A stretch of 64,000 nt of DNA. It comes from Halobacterium jilantaiense. GTDB lineage: Archaea; Halobacteriota; Halobacteria; Halobacteriales; Halobacteriaceae. Positions 7,667 through 15,050 of this stretch are shown here, one piece after another. Every line of letters begins with the position of its first letter. The stretch's first letter is position 1. The notes under the pieces are model-generated. The model saw nothing but the letters and a program-made list of their open reading frames with translations, made no database searches and was not told the origin of the DNA. The stretch spans positions 1,488,001 to 1,552,000 of the forward strand of contig NZ_FOJA01000001.1 in assembly GCF_900110535.1 (NCBI RefSeq), in the 5' to 3' direction. The translations under genes were made by a program, and so were the position numbers.

Positions 7667-8710
7667 TCAGACCTTCACCATGACCTTGATGGCTTCGCGG
7701 TCGTCCATCGCCGCGTACCCCTCAGGGACGCCCTCCAGGTCGACGGTCTTCGTGAAGATGGGCGACGGGTCCAGCGTGCCCTGCAGCACGTCGTCCATCA
7801 GCTCCTCGGCGTACTGCCGGACTGGCGCGACCCCGCCCCGGACGGTGATGTTGTCGGAGAACATCGTGAACACGTCCAGGCCCTCCTCGTCGACGCCGTA
7901 CGGCACGCCGACGTAGCCGACGGTGCCGCCCGGCCGCGCGATGGCGATGGCGGAGTCCATCGCGGACGCCGCGCCGACACACTCCATGACGTGGTTCGCG
8001 CCGCCGTGCGTGAGCTCTTTCGCGCGCTCGATGGCCTCCTCGCCGCGGGCCGAGATGGTCTCCGTCGCGCCGAACTCCTCGGCGAGTTCGAGGCGGTCCT
8101 CGTGGTGGCCCATCGCGATAATGCGCTCCGCGCCGAGGCGCTGAGCGGCGAGCACGCCGCACAGCCCGACCGCGCCGTCGCCGATAACGACTGCCGTATC
8201 GCCCTCGCCGACGCCCGCGCTGACGGCGGCGTGGTGGCCCGTCCCCATTACGTCGGTCAGCGGGAGGAGCGATTCGAGCACGTCCTCGTCGTCGGCGTAG
8301 CGGTCGGGGACCCGGACGAGCGTGCCGTCCGCGAACGGGCACTTGACGTACTCGCCCTGCCCGCCGCCGTTCGCCTCGCTGCCCCACGACTCGTCCTCGA
8401 CACAGGAGGTGTAGAGGCCCTTCCGGCAGAACTCGCACTCCCCGCAGGAGATGGCGAACGGCGCGATGACGCGGTCGCCGGGCTCCACGGAGGTCACGTC
8501 GTCGCCGACCTCCTCGACGATACCCATCGGCTCGTGGCCGACCCGCGACCCCTCTTCGCGGTCGCTGTCGCCGCGGTAGAACCAGAGGTCGGAGCCACAG
8601 ACCGCCGTGTGCGTGACGCGAATCACGGCGTCCTCGGGCGACTCGATTTCGGGCTTCGGTACGTCCTCGACGGCTATCTCGCCGGGTCCCTCGTAGACGG
8701 CTGCGCGCAT
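7667..8710 (-). CDS. Zinc-dependent medium-chain alcohol dehydrogenase
   Basis: A 347-residue MDR-superfamily oxidoreductase. Catalytic zinc ligands are C38 and the GHE at H59-E60; the structural zinc site is C89, C92, C95 and C103. A Rossmann fold with VVIGDGAVGLCG follows at about 170. Closest in style to haloarchaeal zinc alcohol/threonine dehydrogenase-like enzymes; the substrate cannot be read from the sequence. It is a single-gene unit between a convergent helix-hairpin-helix gene and a divergent lipoprotein gene. Confidence 0.92.
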   Translation of the reverse strand: MRAAVYEGPGEIAVEDVPKPEIESPEDAVIRVTHTAVCGSDLWFYRGDSDREEGSRVGHEPMGIVEEVGDDVTSVEPGDRVIAPFAISCGECEFCRKGLYTSCVEDESWGSEANGGGQGEYVKCPFADGTLVRVPDRYADDEDVLESLLPLTDVMGTGHHAAVSAGVGEGDTAVVIGDGAVGLCGVLAAQRLGAERIIAMGHHEDRLELAEEFGATETISARGEEAIERAKELTHGGANHVMECVGAASAMDSAIAIARPGGTVGYVGVPYGVDEEGLDVFTMFSDNITVRGGVAPVRQYAEELMDDVLQGTLDPSPIFTKTVDLEGVPEGYAAMDDREAIKVMVKV

Positions 8711-8811
8711 ACTCCGTCCCTCGGCGGGCAGCGGGAAAAACGACCGGACACCCCCACCGGGTCGCCGGGACTGCCAGAAGAGCTATAATTTCGCCGACAC
8801 GACTGCCGGGC

Positions 8812-9273
8812 ATGGACCGCCGCCGGTTCATCACCACCACAGCCCTCCTCGGCGCGGGCGCGCTCGCCGGCTGCAACACCAGTGGGTCGGAGTTACCGCC
8901 CTCGCCACCGGAGGCGCCCGACGGCGTCGCTGACTGGTCGTTCAGTGCGCCGGTCGAGGACGCGGACGTGGGACGTAACCAGCCGCCACAGGTCACCTGC
9001 GACCCCAACGCCGGACGCGTCCGCGTGGTCGGCGTCGCACCGAGCGGGAACGGCTGTTCGTCGCTCTACGCGGACCGCGTCACCCTCGACGACGGCCTGC
9101 TGACACTCGTCGTGGCAGCTTGGCACCCGGACCGCTCGTGCTCGGACGTCGCCCGATTCCCCGGCTACGAGGCGACGTTCTCGCTCGAAACGCGACTCCC
9201 CGACCGCGTTCGGACAGTCGAACCGGCCGACCCGAACGGCGACGAGACGAGAACGACGACCGTCGACTGCTGA
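8812..9273 (+). CDS. Tat-type lipoprotein of unknown function
   Basis: A 153-residue secreted protein with a twin-arginine signal (MDRRRFITTTALL) and lipobox LAGC (Cys at about 21). It would therefore be exported folded and lipid-anchored. The mature part is a short beta-rich domain with several Cys (VTCDPNAG, NGCSSLY, RSCSDVA, a C-terminal VDC) that may form disulfides. No recognised family. Its stop is directly adjacent to the convergent GNAT gene. Confidence 0.8.
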   Translation: MDRRRFITTTALLGAGALAGCNTSGSELPPSPPEAPDGVADWSFSAPVEDADVGRNQPPQVTCDPNAGRVRVVGVAPSGNGCSSLYADRVTLDDGLLTLVVAAWHPDRSCSDVARFPGYEATFSLETRLPDRVRTVEPADPNGDETRTTTVDC

Positions 9274-9825
9274 CTACCGCTCCGCCCACTCCTCGCGGAG
9301 CAGGCCGTAGGTGACCATGTCGTAGTAGTCGCCGCGGTAGTAGGCGGCGTCGCGCCGGGCGCCCTCCCGCTGGAAGCTCAGCGATTCGAGCAGCCCCATC
9401 GCGGCGTCGTTGAACCCCCCGGCGCGAGCGAACACCCGGCGCATGTTCCAGTCCTCGAAGGCGTACTGCACGAGCAGTGCGGCGGCCTCGCTCCCGTAGC
9501 CCTGGCCGTGGTGGTCGGGGTCGAGGTAGTACGCGAGTTCGACGCTGCGGGCGCGCTCGGTGGCGGTCGGCCCGTACTCGCTGGTCGTGAGGGTGGCGTG
9601 GCCGACCGGCTCGTCGGCCACGCAGACTGTCGTGTGCACGTCGTCCTCCGTGGTGAGCACCGACTCGAAGAACTCCTCGGCGAGGTCGCCGTTCATCGGC
9701 TTCGCGTCCATCGCCGGACGCCACACTGCGGGGTCGTTCACCCACTCGCGGATGGCGTCGAGGTCCTCGCGCTCTGTCGGTCGAAGAGTGATGCGGTCGC
9801 CGGAGAGGAAGACCGGACCGGGCAT
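9274..9825 (-). CDS. GNAT family N-acetyltransferase (RimJ/RimL-like)
   Basis: A 183-residue acetyltransferase of the RimJ/RimL subgroup. MPGPVFLSGDRITLRP is a typical N-terminus; the acetyl-CoA loop is in PDHHGQGYGSEAAALLVQYAF; FQREGARRDAAYYRGDYYDMV is the usual C-terminal signature. The ATG at 9825 is chosen because a TTAT-containing TATA-like element lies about 28 bases upstream; an in-frame ATG at 9852 would overlap that element. The acceptor (protein N-terminus or small molecule) is unknown. Confidence 0.9.
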   Translation of the reverse strand: MPGPVFLSGDRITLRPTEREDLDAIREWVNDPAVWRPAMDAKPMNGDLAEEFFESVLTTEDDVHTTVCVADEPVGHATLTTSEYGPTATERARSVELAYYLDPDHHGQGYGSEAAALLVQYAFEDWNMRRVFARAGGFNDAAMGLLESLSFQREGARRDAAYYRGDYYDMVTYGLLREEWAER

Positions 9826-9899
9826 GCGGGAGGCACCCGGCGAGTCGAGCATAAGCTTTCGGTGGCCGGGCGGTCGAATGAGCCGGCTGACGGCGTGGC

Positions 9900-10097
9900 C
9901 TATCGGCCGTAGAAGAGGTAGGAGAGCACGAGGAAGGTCAGCACTGCGCCGCCGGCGAACGTGGGGAGGCCGAGGCTGCTGGCGACTCCGCGACCCACCG
10001 CGCTCGCGGCGACGAAGCCGGCGAGCGCCGACGCCAGCAACAGGAACGCGCCCGTCTGCCACTCCTCGACGAGGTCGACCGCAGTCCGTTCTGTCAT
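9900..10097 (-). CDS. Small two-helix membrane protein
   Basis: A 65-residue protein starting MTERTAVDLVEEWQ, with two hydrophobic helices (residues 16-35 and 46-62) and ending SYLFYGR. Resembles short hypothetical membrane proteins widespread in haloarchaea. It stands alone between the GNAT and M32 genes on the same strand. No function can be given. Confidence 0.7.
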   Translation of the reverse strand: MTERTAVDLVEEWQTGAFLLLASALAGFVAASAVGRGVASSLGLPTFAGGAVLTFLVLSYLFYGR

Positions 10098-10159
10098 ACG
10101 TCAGTCTCGTCTCGGAACGGCAAAATAACTGCCGGCGGTTCGCGCTGCCCGAGGCGGCG

Positions 10160-11665
10160 TCAGAGGTCGTACAGCTCGCCGTACTTCTCGTGGACGTAGT
10201 CGAGGAAGTAGTCGGCGGTGAAGTCCTCGCCGGTCGCTTCACGCACCAGTTCGGGCGTCGTGTAGCGGGCACCGTGCTGGTGGACGTTGGATTCGAGCCA
10301 GTCGCCGACGACGTCGAAGTCGCCCTCGCGGACTCGTTCGTCGACGGGGCCGACATCGTCTTCGAGCGCGGCGTGAATCTGGGCGGCGAGCACGCTGCCC
10401 AGCGAGTACGTCGGGAAGTAGCCGAACGAGCCGTGGCTCCAGTGGATGTCCTGCAGGCAGCCCTCGGCGTCGTTCTCGGGGCGGATGCCGAGGTACTCCT
10501 CGTACTTGTCGTTCCAGGCCTCGGGCACGTCCTCGACGTCGAGGTCGCCCTCGATGAGTTCGCGCTCGATTTCGAACCGCACCACGATGTGCATGTGGTA
10601 GGTGAGTTCGTCCGCCTCGACCCGGATGAGGTTGTCCTCGAAGATCTCGTTGGCGGCCTCGAAGGCCTCCTCCGGGGTGGCGTCCTCGACCTGCGGGAAG
10701 CGCTCCTTGACCTCGGGCAGGAACGTCTCCCAGAACGCCCGGGAGCGGCCGACGTGGTTCTCCCAGAGCCGGCTCTGGGACTCGTGGACGGTCAGGTCAC
10801 GCGACTCGCCGAGGGGGTTGCCGTACTGCTCGCGCGGCAGACCGAGGGTGTAGCGGGCGTGCCCGAACTCGTGGATGGTGGACATGAACGCGTCCACGGG
10901 CTTCTCGGGGTCGAACCGGGTGGTGACGCGGGCGTCGAACTGGGTGCCCGAGGAGAACGGATGCGGGGCGGTGTCGACGCGGCCGTGCTCCCAGTCGTAG
11001 CCGAGGGTGTCGAGCACGTCGCGGGCGAGGTCCTCCTGGGTGTCCACGTCGAACTCGCCGTCGAAGGGGTCCGCGAGCTCCACGTCGCTGTCGCGGATGT
11101 CCTCGATGAGGGGGACGAGTTCGTCGCGGAGGCGTTCGAGCACGCGCTCCGCGGTGTCGAGGTCGAGGTACGGCTCGTAGTCCGCGAACAGGACCTCGTA
11201 GGCGTCGGCGTCGGGGTCGATGTGTTCGGCGTACTCCTTCTTGAGTTCGATGAGGTCTTCGAGTACCGGTGCGAAGATGGAGAAGTCGTCCTCCTCCCGG
11301 GCCTCCTTCCACTTCGGGTGGGCCTCGGAGGTCTTCTCCGAGATTTCGGCGACGAGGTCGCTCGGCACGCGAGCGGCGCGCTCGTGGGCGCGGCGAATCT
11401 CGCGGACGACCGACTCCTGCTCGTCCGTGAGGTCGGCGTCGTCGAGTTCGTCCAGCCAGTCCGCGACCTGCTCGTCCGTGAGGAGGTCGTGGCGGACGGT
11501 CGACACCGCAGACTTCTGCTTCGACCGGGCGGGGTTGCCGCCCTCGGGCATCATCACTTCCTGGTCCCAGCTGAGGACGCCTGCGGCGTCCCCGAGTCCG
11601 GAGACGGTCTCGTAGTGGTCGAGGAGAGCATCATACGCGTCGGGGGCCTGTTTGGCCTCTGCCAT
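10160..11665 (-). CDS. Carboxypeptidase Taq-type, M32 family (copy 2)
   Basis: A 501-residue paralogue of the enzyme at 5515-7008. Motif order and residue numbers are the same: HEFGH at 265-269, ESQSRLWENHVGRS, RVEADELTYHMHI, QDIHWSHGS, and ending HEKYGELYDL. The ATG at 11665 (MAEAKQAPDAYD) aligns with the family start; the long upstream extension is not coding-like. The two copies are separated by five unrelated genes. Divergence is extensive outside the motifs, so the duplication is not recent. Confidence 0.95.
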   Translation of the reverse strand: MAEAKQAPDAYDALLDHYETVSGLGDAAGVLSWDQEVMMPEGGNPARSKQKSAVSTVRHDLLTDEQVADWLDELDDADLTDEQESVVREIRRAHERAARVPSDLVAEISEKTSEAHPKWKEAREEDDFSIFAPVLEDLIELKKEYAEHIDPDADAYEVLFADYEPYLDLDTAERVLERLRDELVPLIEDIRDSDVELADPFDGEFDVDTQEDLARDVLDTLGYDWEHGRVDTAPHPFSSGTQFDARVTTRFDPEKPVDAFMSTIHEFGHARYTLGLPREQYGNPLGESRDLTVHESQSRLWENHVGRSRAFWETFLPEVKERFPQVEDATPEEAFEAANEIFEDNLIRVEADELTYHMHIVVRFEIERELIEGDLDVEDVPEAWNDKYEEYLGIRPENDAEGCLQDIHWSHGSFGYFPTYSLGSVLAAQIHAALEDDVGPVDERVREGDFDVVGDWLESNVHQHGARYTTPELVREATGEDFTADYFLDYVHEKYGELYDL

Positions 11666-11715
11666 GGGCAGGAGTCGACGCCGCGGCCCCATGAGAGTTG
11701 TTGTCTCGACGCGAG

Positions 11716-12789
11716 TCACGCGGCCAGCCGCTCGTAGGCGTCGCGGCACCGCCGCAGCACCGACAGCGAGACGCTCTCGGTCTCCGTGTGGGCTTCGCCG
11801 GGTTCGGCGGGCCCGCAGACGACGCAGGCGACACCGGCGTCGGCCAGCCACCCGGCGTCCGTGGCGTGGGGTTTCACGACGTGCTCGCCGTCGCCGTCCT
11901 GAGCCTCGCGGACCGCCGACAGCGCGCGGTCGGCGAGCCGGTCGCTGCTGCACGCCATCGGCGGGAGGTCCTGGTCGACCGTCCACGACATCCCCGGAAG
12001 GTCTTCGACTCGGTCGAGGGCGGCGCGCTCGCCGGGGACGGTGCGCTCGTCGACCGTAATCGTACACTCGTCGGGAATCACGTTCCAGGCCGTCCCGCCC
12101 GCGATTTCGGTGACGGCGACGCTCCCGGAGACGGACTCGCCGAGGACATCGGCCGTCGGTGCGTCGAGGTCTCGGACGGCGTCGACGGCGTCCGCGGCGC
12201 GGTAGACGGCGTTCTCGCCGGCCTCGGGTTCGCTGGCGTGCGCGCTCGCACCGGCGGCGGTGAGCGTGCTCGCGCGCCGGCCCTTGTGCGCGACAGCGAC
12301 GTCAAGGACACCGTCCGCGGAGTAGCCCGTCGACCCCTCGCCGACGACCGCCCAGTCGGGGTCGAAGCCGTCAGAGCGGGCGTGTCTGGCACCCGCGCCG
12401 CCGGTCTCCTCGCCGACGAACGACGCGAAGCCGAGTGGTCGTTCGGGGTCGGCGTCCCGGAACGCCAGCAGCATCGCCGCGACAGCGCCGTTCATGTCGG
12501 CCGTGCCGCGGCCGTAGAGTCGGTCGTCGCGCTCCGCGACGACGAACGCGCCGTTCTCGGTGACCTGCGAGTCGTCCGGCGGCACCACGTCGTGGTGGCC
12601 GACGAACGCCAGCGACTCGCCCGAGTTCTCGGAAGCACGCCACGCTCGGACGTTGCCAGCTTCGTCCCGGTGGACATCGGCGTCCGTGTGCTCGCGGAGC
12701 CAGTCTTCGATTGCGTCGCCGGCGGCCGTCTCGTCGTCGTGGCTGGGAATCGAGACGAGGCGCTCGGTGAGGGCACGGAGTTCGGACAC
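11716..12789 (-). CDS. M20 family metallopeptidase (ArgE/DapE/ACY1-like)
   Basis: A 357-residue di-zinc amidohydrolase, GTG start. Visible motifs: GHHDVVPP (first zinc His and Asp), GRGTADMNGAVAAML (bridging Asp), EETGGAGARH (general base Glu and ligand) and a late GPAEPGEAHTETE (ligand His). The central dimerisation/lid domain includes AHKGRRASTLTAAGASAHAS. This resembles DapE/ArgE-type deacylases and haloarchaeal peptidases; the substrate is not determined. It is transcribed divergently from the psmB promoter region. Confidence 0.9.
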   Translation of the reverse strand: MSELRALTERLVSIPSHDDETAAGDAIEDWLREHTDADVHRDEAGNVRAWRASENSGESLAFVGHHDVVPPDDSQVTENGAFVVAERDDRLYGRGTADMNGAVAAMLLAFRDADPERPLGFASFVGEETGGAGARHARSDGFDPDWAVVGEGSTGYSADGVLDVAVAHKGRRASTLTAAGASAHASEPEAGENAVYRAADAVDAVRDLDAPTADVLGESVSGSVAVTEIAGGTAWNVIPDECTITVDERTVPGERAALDRVEDLPGMSWTVDQDLPPMACSSDRLADRALSAVREAQDGDGEHVVKPHATDAGWLADAGVACVVCGPAEPGEAHTETESVSLSVLRRCRDAYERLAA

Positions 12790-12845
12790 AGGCGAGGTGT
12801 CGGGACGACAGTCCTTAGCCGTTGGCCGCGTGTCCGCCCGCCGAC

Positions 12846-12860
12846 TAAAATATAATTTAG
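12846..12860 (+). promoter_or_regulatory. Strong TATA element of the psmB-psmA operon
   Basis: A run of 14-15 A/T-rich bases (AAAATATAATTTAG) in a very GC-rich surround. It lies about 37-50 bases above the GTG at 12897. An ATG at 12864 would fall almost on the element, arguing for the GTG as the real start. Confidence 0.65.
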
Positions 12861-12896
12861 ATTATGCTTTTCCGTCCGTGGGCCCTCGCTCCAGTC

Positions 12897-13616
12897 GTGA
12901 ATCCCGCCCACCACACCGAAGACCGGACAACAGAACAACCGCGAGGCAGTCGCCGGCCGCTCCACGAGCGCGACCCCGGACTCGTCGACGATTCGGGGTC
13001 CGGCACGGACGCCGCAGAGACCGGGACCACCGTCGTCGGCGTCACCACCGGGGACACTGCGGTGCTCGCCGCAGACCAGCGCGCGAGCGTCGGCGGCGGC
13101 CGCCTCGTCGCGAACAAGAACACCCGGAAAGTCGAGCAGGTGCACCCGACGGCGGCCGCCGCGCTCTCGGGGACCGTCGGCCACCTCCAGCAGTTCGTGC
13201 GCGTGCTGCGCTCGGAGAGTCGGCTGTACGCCGATAGGCGGGGTGACCCGCCGAGCCTCACTGCCCTGTCGACGCTCGCTGGCGGCGTGCTGCGGTCGTC
13301 GCCGCTCGCCGTCTCGCCCCTTCTGGGCGGTGTGGACGACGAGCGCGGCCCGGCCGTGTTCACGCTCGACGGCGGCGGCGGCGTGCTGACCGACGACTAC
13401 GCCGCGGGCGGCAGCGGCATGCAGTTGGCCTACGGCGTCCTCGAACAGGACTACGAGCCCGACCTGTCCCCGAGCGAGGCGCGGCGGGTCGCCGCCCGCG
13501 CCGTCGAGAGCGCGAGCGAGCGCGACACCGCCAGCGGGAACGGCCTCACCGTCGCCACCGTCACCCGCGACGGCGTCGAGACCGACGACTACGACGCCGC
13601 GTCGGAGGTGGCGTAG
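12897..13616 (+). CDS. psmB: Proteasome subunit beta (divergent)
   Basis: Proteolytic beta subunit of the archaeal 20S proteasome, made with a propeptide of about 43 residues cleaved before Thr44 (ETG/TTVVGV). In mature numbering T1, D17 and the Lys of NTRKVEQ (K33 equivalent) are present, as are GGSGM (S129 region) and ERDTASGNG (D166/S169), so it should be active. It is more divergent from canonical haloarchaeal PsmB than usual, with a one-residue insert in the GGGR turn. The GTG start is chosen from the TATA position; an in-frame ATG at 12864 is the alternative. The stop abuts the psmA start (TAGATG), so the two are probably translationally coupled. Confidence 0.93.
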   Translation: MNPAHHTEDRTTEQPRGSRRPLHERDPGLVDDSGSGTDAAETGTTVVGVTTGDTAVLAADQRASVGGGRLVANKNTRKVEQVHPTAAAALSGTVGHLQQFVRVLRSESRLYADRRGDPPSLTALSTLAGGVLRSSPLAVSPLLGGVDDERGPAVFTLDGGGGVLTDDYAAGGSGMQLAYGVLEQDYEPDLSPSEARRVAARAVESASERDTASGNGLTVATVTRDGVETDDYDAASEVA

Positions 13617-14324
13617 ATGCAGGGCACCGACCAGCAGGCCTACGACCGCGGGACGACCATCTTCTCGCCGGACGGCCGGCTCTACCAGGTGGAGTACGCC
13701 CGCGAGGCCGTCGGGCAGGGCGCGCCGGTCGTCGGCGTGCGCGGCGCGGACAGCGTCGTGCTGGCAGCCCACGCGCCCGACCGCTCGCCGCTGTCCGCAG
13801 ACGGTGATACCGAGAAAGTCTCCAGCGTCGACGACCACGTCGCAGTAGCGGGGGCGGGCCACGCCGCCGACACCCGACAGCTCGTCGACCTCGCGCGCCG
13901 CCGCGCCCAGCAGGAACGGGTGCGGTACGGCGAGCGCGTCCCCGTCGCCGAACTCGGGACTGCCGTCGCCGACCACCTCCAGGAGTACACGCAAACCGGG
14001 GGCGCGCGGCCGTACGGCACCGCCCTGCTCGTCGCGGGCCACGACGGCGACCCGGCGCTCGTCGAAATCGACCCGTCGGGCGCGACCCGGTCGTGGCGCG
14101 CGGACGCGGTCGGCAGCGGTGCCGGCGACGCCATCGAGACTTTCGAAGACGGGTACGGGCCGGCGCTCGGCGACCGTGACGCTATCGCGCTCGCGCTCGA
14201 CGGGCTCGACGCGGCGGTCGAGGACCTGAACGTGGCCGACGTCGACGCGACGCTCGTGACTGACGAGGGGACCGAGCGCGTCGGCGAGGACCGGCTTCGG
14301 TCCGCGCACGGCAGCGCGAGCTAG
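13617..14324 (+). CDS. psmA: Proteasome subunit alpha (divergent)
   Basis: A 235-residue alpha-ring subunit. The N-terminal gate segment AYDRGTTIFSPDGRLYQVEYAREAV is strongly conserved. The DTEKVSS Lys equals the K66 pocket residue that binds HbYX tails of PAN/Cdc48 ATPases, and RPYGTALLVAGHD and DPSGATRSW are retained. The usual KRG after AREAV is GQG. The C-terminus is Asp/Ala-rich. It follows psmB without a gap, an arrangement that would supply a matched alpha/beta pair; canonical haloarchaeal proteasome genes are normally unlinked (from memory). Confidence 0.93.
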   Translation: MQGTDQQAYDRGTTIFSPDGRLYQVEYAREAVGQGAPVVGVRGADSVVLAAHAPDRSPLSADGDTEKVSSVDDHVAVAGAGHAADTRQLVDLARRRAQQERVRYGERVPVAELGTAVADHLQEYTQTGGARPYGTALLVAGHDGDPALVEIDPSGATRSWRADAVGSGAGDAIETFEDGYGPALGDRDAIALALDGLDAAVEDLNVADVDATLVTDEGTERVGEDRLRSAHGSAS

Positions 14325-14534
14325 CGTCGCCGGCGCTCCCACCGCCCCCCACTTGAGTGCCATGCCGTCACGTGGCGAGACTGTTTCCGGGAGCGGGGGT
14401 TACGTGGCACTGGCTTCCAGACACCCCTCACCCCGTGGACCCACTGGGAGTCGCGTACGTGGACGCGAGACGGAAGCCGTCTGGGACACAATTCTTTCCG
14501 TCTGCGACACGCCCGGCGCGCAGCACCGGCTCTG
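14325..14534. other. Intergenic region between psmA and a wHTH gene
   Basis: 210 bases between convergent genes. It holds no open frame with coding character and no RNA that I recognise. GC is a little lower than in the flanks around 14480-14510. Confidence 0.5.
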
Positions 14535-14942
14535 TCAGCTCGCCTGCCGGCTCTCGTCGTCGCCCGTGAACGTCCCCGCGACCACGGCCTCGGCGGCGCG
14601 TCGGCCGGCCGCCGTGAGTTCGTAGCCCTCGCCGACCTTCCGGACGAACCGGCCGTCGAGCTGCCGGAGGTGGTACGCGAACCCCGCGGAGCTGTCGCTG
14701 CCGGCGGCCGACTGGAGCGCCGAGAACGTCGGGGCGTGGTCCGTCCGCAGCAGGTGGACGAGCACCGCCAGCCGGACGTCGCTCGCGAGCGCCTGGAACG
14801 CGTCCTCGCTGGCCGCGAGCGCGCCCGCCGGCTCGTCGGCCGGCCGAGCGTCACCGAGCCAGCCCTGTGCGTCGACCGCTGGGGTCGGCGTGGCGTCGAG
14901 CGCGCCGTCGCGCCCGACGCCCGGGTCCCTCGATTCCGTCAT
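14535..14942 (-). CDS. ArsR-like winged-helix transcriptional regulator
   Basis: A 135-residue protein with an unstructured acidic N-terminal 40 residues, then a winged helix: FQALASDVRLAVLVHLL (helix 1), PTFSALQSAAGSDSSAGFAYHLRQL (recognition region) and DGRFVRKVGEGYELTAAGRRAAEAV (wing). Typical of the many haloarchaeal ArsR-type one-domain regulators. No metal-sensing cysteines are visible. It is divergent from the PIN-ATPase gene; the shared 108-base spacer contains a perfect GTCACGTGAC palindrome (14994-15003), a possible operator. Confidence 0.85.
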   Translation of the reverse strand: MTESRDPGVGRDGALDATPTPAVDAQGWLGDARPADEPAGALAASEDAFQALASDVRLAVLVHLLRTDHAPTFSALQSAAGSDSSAGFAYHLRQLDGRFVRKVGEGYELTAAGRRAAEAVVAGTFTGDDESRQAS

Positions 14943-14993
14943 GGCGAGTAGTCTGGGCTGTCGGGCGGATAAGGGGCCGGGTCACGGCAAGCA

Positions 14994-15011
14994 GTCACGT
15001 GACGGCGGTCA
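14994..15011. promoter_or_regulatory. GTCACGTGAC palindrome and overlapping TGAC-N4-GTCA
   Basis: A perfect 10-base palindrome overlaps TGACGGCGGTCA, with a further GTCAC half-site at 14981. It lies between the divergent wHTH and PIN-ATPase genes, just above the TTATC element (about 15018-15023) that serves the gene at 15051. An operator is a reasonable guess; the factor is unknown. Confidence 0.4.
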
Positions 15012-15050
15012 CACCCCTTATCAACCCGGCGGAGCCTACTTCCTTCTAAC

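Noticed and set aside
12492-14363. Long minus-strand open frame opposite psmB-psmA
   Set aside because: Shadow of the proteasome genes, no family similarity and poor composition.
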